A stretch of DNA of 64,000 nt from Asterias rubens (lineage: Eukaryota; Echinodermata; Asteroidea; Forcipulatida; Asteriidae): NCBI RefSeq assembly GCF_902459465.1, contig NC_047062.1:23317919-23381918 (forward strand), given 5' to 3'. Shown one piece after another: positions 36,287 to 64,000 of the stretch. The notes under the pieces are model-generated. The model had not been told where the DNA came from. It saw nothing but the letters and a program-made list of their open reading frames with translations, and made no database searches. Made by a program: the position numbers and the translations under genes. Position 1 is the first letter of the stretch, and every line of letters begins with the position of its first letter.

Positions 36287-36419
36287 GAAAAAGTTTCCGT
36301 ATGGCGCCACCACTTTTTCATTTCATATGAAATAATATAGTATCTAATTTACCTCAATGAGATATCCCTTTTTGTAACAAAGAGTGAAAAAGTGGTGGCG
36401 CCATACGGAAAGTTATCCG
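36287..36419. repeat. MITE with GGCGCC arms, copy 2
   Basis: It is nearly identical to 26821-26954: TTTCCGTATGGCGCCACC at the left and GGTGGCGCCATACGGAAA at the right, a perfect inverted pair. Confidence 0.85.
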
Positions 36420-36672
36420 TTTTTCCTAATATGTATTCTGAATCTGTATTATATAGTCGTCAAAGCATTCTATTATAATGGAGACATCACACTGAGTTTA
36501 GACATTTGACTCTTTGAGGAAAACCCATCATTCAATGTTCATGCCATGCAGTCAGGTAGGGACTGAAAAAAACCAATCGACATACAAAGTTCCGATCCAA
36601 GAATCAAACCAGGGTCTCAGAGGTGAAAGGCAGGGACAGACACCACTGAGCTGAGCAAACCATCAGAAGTCC

Positions 36673-36874
36673 TAATTGCAAAAACGTAACCCTCCTCCAG
36701 AGGGCGAAGCTGGAGGGTTACTAAGTATGGTTACGAGGTATTACGGGTGGTAAAAATTGAGCGAATCTGTTGACTAGCTGGCGAAATTGTACATGTTGGA
36801 CCGAATTCCTGTTTTGCGGTCGAGCATACCTCGTCACCCTCCTGCTTCGATGTCGGGTTACGTTATCGCAACTA
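36673..36874. mobile_element. Short Mutator-like MITE with 9-bp target duplication
   Basis: It is about 200 bp. The ends TAATTGCAAAAACGTAACCC and GGGTTACGTTATCGCAACTA are inverted and match the TIR of the element at 11742-12642. It is flanked by CAGAAGTCC (36664-36672) and TAGAAGTCC (36875-36883), a 9-bp duplication with one mismatch. The interior is non-coding. Confidence 0.78.
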
Positions 36875-37663
36875 TAGAAGTCCTAGCAAAATTCTAGTAT
36901 ATGAGAAAACACATCGGGTTTTCTGACAATAAATTCTCATTTTCGTGCATCAAAACAAAGCTAAAATTCCATGAAACTGTGCTCCTACACAGTAGGCCCC
37001 TACTTGTACTAACTGCAGACCACGCTGCCGATGTTCTTCACGTGCAGACAAGCGGCAACAATAATGTCATGTAGTATGGCCAATTGCAATTTGGAGGGAA
37101 TAACTTTGTTCCTGCATGCCCAGACACGTCAAGCCTTTGGTCAATGCGCTTGTAACTGGCTTTGTATGCTATTGTGTAGGCCCTTCTCAATATTTCACCA
37201 ATAGAGGGCGTTTACTCTAGCAAATTTTCATTGCTCTGAAATGCCCTCCAGCATTAAATGTTTCTGACATTTATTTAATAGAACAAAGACTACAAGTCTG
37301 TAAATTGGAGAACATAGTGGCCAGGTCTGTGTTTCGCTGCATTTTCCGCTACATTCGCGATCACAAAATTAGCTTCCACTAAATTCGGGCGAGTGATAGC
37401 CCTGTTGGTACACGATTATTATCCCTGTCACTGGTTCATCATCACAGTGTCTCAGCCCTCCTATCAGGTTCCCGTTTCTAATACTTCCTGGTGAAGAGAA
37501 TCATTTATGGTAAAAGTGCCTTACTCAAGGACATGAGCTGGGACATGACAAGACAATAAAAAATATGATAATTAGCCATGCTAATTGTACAATTGTGCAA
37601 ACAAAAATGTGTGTTCATGCTTTACTGTACATTTTGCTCCCAAGAAATTCTAAATGTTACTTA

Positions 37664-37824
37664 GATAGACCTTATTGGCCATCTTAGACGAAGAGCGGTG
37701 ACGAAACAATTGAAACGCACAGATTTGTACGCGCGGCGCACAGTAATGGCCAGTGAACAACCTCCTTTTGACCTGTAGGTGAGGGCACCCTACTGAAATG
37801 ACGACATTTGCATTAAGGTCTATT
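37664..37824. repeat. MITE with ATAGACCTTA ends, diverged copy
   Basis: It is bounded by ATAGACCTTATTGGCC and GCATTAAGGTCTAT, and shares the interior AACCTCCTTTTGACCT and GGTGACGAAA phrases, in opposite order, with 36118-36274. Confidence 0.7.
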
Positions 37825-40739
37825 GTTGCATACCACACTAAATGAACTCCCATGTTGCAACCAACTCCTTCTAAATGGTACATTTTCAAAAATACCCAAC
37901 AATTATTTAAAGCCTCTCAGCCTTTTGAAAACCAATCAAACTTATTTTCGGACAATTAAAATTGTTGGCAGGCTGTTGGGAATTTTGCTCAGTACCCTAG
38001 AAACCCCCCCCCCCCCCAAATTGGTTTTATTTTTTCCAAACCAATTTGCTGTCAGTTTCCATGAGGGAATTACCCACTTCCCAAGCCAAATTGGACCAAT
38101 TTTAAAGCCTAATTTTATCCAGTCTCCTCAAAAGATGAAGCATAGAACTTAACTACTAGGTTCAGATAATTGTTATTTTAACACAAATGATCAATTGCAT
38201 CATGACCCCAAAAAACATTATTAGGCCTTTTCATAGGATTTTAAAAACTGGTAATTATTCTGGTGCATAACTTTTGGTCTAAATTTGAGTGTGGCGCACC
38301 AAGATAAACATCCAAAGAAGCTAAATGCTGCCCTCTAAAGTTGAGTTGAGATTAATGAAAGATCTAGCAGTACAGTTTTATGTAGGTTTGAATGTTGACA
38401 TGCCAGGCAAGTGACTCATTGTTATAGCTGTGTAAGATATGTGATAAACCTGATAGGGTTGTTTAAATCATACACACTTTGAAGGGGTGATGATAATCTG
38501 ACAGTTTTGTAAAAAGAAGAAGACAGAATTCCTTAATCCTCCAAAAGGTCAGAGAAGCTTCCATCAATGATGAAATAGTAACATGCCTCTGAGATAAAAC
38601 AGGGTTCTGTATAACCATGCATTTAAGCTAGCGTATTGGGCCGATACAAGTGAATTGTGGGCTTATTACTGATACTAAAAAAAATGTTTTTATCTTAGAT
38701 CAGTTTTGTTTTTTTAATCTCACAGATAACCAATTAATATGCCCCTGGTTTCACAGTAGGGCTTTTAAAACTAAACATAAACACCTATTGAACATTCCGA
38801 GGACCTTTTTCATATTCAGAATGCTGAGAAAAATTTCTCTTGAAAAACCCTCTGGAGAACCCTGCTCATAGAGAATCCTGAAAAAATACGGAAATAAGTG
38901 ATTGGCATCAACATATATAAATAAACCCAATGATTGATCATCATAATCATTAGCCAGGAATTCCTCTGATGCATTAAGCTAAGAAATTTTTACCAAGGAA
39001 ATTACACTCTCCTAGGCATACTACTAGACACATCTTCTCATTATCATGCCAGACATGTCTCCAAGGCAACTGCCAATAATAAACCCTATGTCTGCAACTC
39101 TGCATATATGGAGGACTACTGTACATTTTCAAATCTCGCTTGTGCTGGATTTACACAAAACATTTTCAGAAGAAGCCCTTAACTTTTGTAGTGACCGGCC
39201 AGAGGGACCAGCCAGCTTGTGTATTTTACTAGTCTTGTCAGTTTTTTCCCAAGTCCATGCTATGTTAAATATGTGAAGGGATGATTTTTAACTTGGAACT
39301 AGCCAGCCAGAATACTCGGAGTGAAGTTTGATTAGGTTTGATCCGGGTGTTTAAGCTGGCATTTGGCCAGCAGTCAGCAGACCAGTGTTAAGGAGAGCTC
39401 TGCTGGAATATAAACTGTGACTCCCTAACAATAAGTAATGATTCAAACATTTGAGTTGACGTGTTTTAAAAAAGGGCTGTGTCAAAACACACCCAGCTTT
39501 TTGTATCCAGAACACACTTTCAGACCTAAAAAGGGCTTTCTTTGTGGAAGAGCTTTAAAACTGTCTTATAGCTTGTTAACAATGTTACGGTCAAATTTGA
39601 ATTGTAAAAATTAAGCCATAATAATTTTTAACTGATTACCCCCCGAAAGAATTTGACTTGCTGTAAAGTTTCCAAAGCAACCAAGGTTGTGCTAGCCCGA
39701 GAATTTTCCCTGAAGTCAGTAATCAGTATTCTCATAAGACTTCTCTCATGTCTCCCATCAATTACAGCATGTGTCACATTTCACACTGTTTGATAATACA
39801 GTCTGGACGTGCAGCCAAATTTGTACACATGTTTCCTTGATGGCAAGACTAATGATTCGTAGTCTGGAGCCCTACTGATGGAGCACACAATCACTGTCCC
39901 ACATTGTAGATTCCTTTAAGCATTTTATAGTACATTCTACCATAGAGGTCCTTGCTCTATGATTCTACAGTCTTGGAATGTGAATTTGCGATTGTTTTTC
40001 GATCGTCTTTTTTATTGTTCATGAATTAAGATGAATACCAGTAGATTCAGAGGTAGCTTTTGGCTACTTGTAAGCTTGCTTCTTCTGCATGGATTGTAAC
40101 TTGTAATGTAGAAGATAACGCAGCACTTTGATTGCGGAGACACTAGTATTACTAGTCCCATTGGGCTATAAAATCATGATAAAAGTTACTCCCAAAAGCC
40201 AAAATTGACTTTACACCAGGGCAATGTACACTCACTGTACTTTAGAGTTCTTGTGTACACATTTACTTACCCTGGAAACAGGTGTGATTACTGCCTTGTA
40301 ATTGTTATGACGGTATGTATTGGGATTATGCAGAGTGATACTACAGTACACAGTACAGGCAGCATGTTCAGTGGAGAGACTAGTGCATGATCTCTTCTTA
40401 CCGTGCTCATTTGGGCTTAATAATAATCCACTGCCAACTTCCTCCCACTGCATGCTTGCTGTTCAATGAACACTTTTGAGAGTGAGGAGAGACACTTGTG
40501 TGATGATGTGGCGCTGTCGGTGCTGATGTGTCCACGTGTAGTACGTGTGTGTTTTGCCTGCTCTGACACTCGCCTCGCTATACAACAAGCTGTCAACCTA
40601 AGCTACACTGCATTGTGTTGAAACTGAGGAGCTTTTGTCTCTAGATGTGAAACAATTGAATGATTCTTATTGATTCATACACGTTGCATTTATGCATTGT
40701 TTGTGAAGTGAACAGTATTAAAACTCTGCTGAATACAAA

Positions 40740-63890
<23,151 letters not shown>

Positions 63891-64000
63891 GTGTGTACGA
63901 CTTGTTATTTTCATGAACGTCTATCAAAATCATTCTTAAAGGATGTGTGCCATACTGCATTGACCATTATGCCGTCTCAAAGTTGACTGATAAATCAACT

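Larger units (their letters stand above)
32534..40739. other. MDH1 3' UTR and MDH1-UGP2 intergenic region
   Basis: There are 8.2 kb without a recognisable protein gene. AATAAA signals near 33306 and 34911 could end MDH1 transcripts. Repeats seen: a small hairpin at 35333-35392, MITEs at 36118-36274, 36287-36419 and 37664-37824, a Mutator-like MITE at 36673-36874, a fragment of the GGGCACC repeat at 34550-34645, and poly-C at about 38007-38018. From 38100 to about 40500 I see nothing distinctive. The last few hundred bases should hold the UGP2 promoter and 5' UTR. Confidence 0.6.

Overview
The window is nuclear DNA of a multicellular animal: every gene is split by GT-AG introns, it is AT-rich and gene-poor, and most of it is introns and spacers filled with short inverted-repeat elements, tRNA- and 5S-derived SINE-like sequences and minisatellites. 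The proteins resemble deuterostome orthologues and the repeat load looks echinoderm (a sea star is my best guess). The organism is inferred, not shown.

Layout, left to right. (1) 402-3907, plus: the last five coding exons of selenoprotein N (SELENON), with an in-frame UGA for selenocysteine at 1101-1103. (2) 7522-8992, minus: 3' exons of a gene whose last exon encodes a Methyltransf_FA (farnesoic acid O-methyltransferase-like) domain; its 5' end is not resolved. (3) 11528-20942, plus: the complete AP-4 complex mu subunit (AP4M1) in 13 exons, with a fold-back transposon carrying a perfect 9-bp target duplication in intron 1. (4) 23379-25832, minus: COX20, a cytochrome c oxidase assembly factor, in four exons. 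(5) about 26178-32533, plus: cytosolic malate dehydrogenase (MDH1), head-to-head with COX20; exons 2-8 are certain and exon 1 is tentative. Its stop is UGA followed by CUC, and the short in-frame extension ends in Ser-Gln-Leu, a PTS1-type peroxisomal signal. (6) 40740-63890 and beyond, plus: UTP-glucose-1-phosphate uridylyltransferase (UGP2), 14 exons; only the last coding exon (about 35 residues) lies outside the window.

All six are housekeeping or endomembrane genes with no evident shared pathway, so this is ordinary animal gene order rather than an operon. The MDH1-UGP2 neighbourhood also exists in human (2p14-p15), so it is probably ancestral microsynteny. MDH1 and UGP2 are both in carbohydrate metabolism; COX20 acts in mitochondria, AP4M1 at the trans-Golgi network and SELENON in the ER.

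The non-coding part holds at least six families of hairpin elements (MITEs) with several copies each, a two-member Mutator-like family, a 5S rRNA-derived sequence, a SINE family with CAAA-type tails, and 165-bp, 55-bp and 35-bp tandem arrays plus a 470-bp direct duplication, all in UGP2 introns. No rRNA operon, true tRNA gene, CRISPR array or viral gene was recognised.
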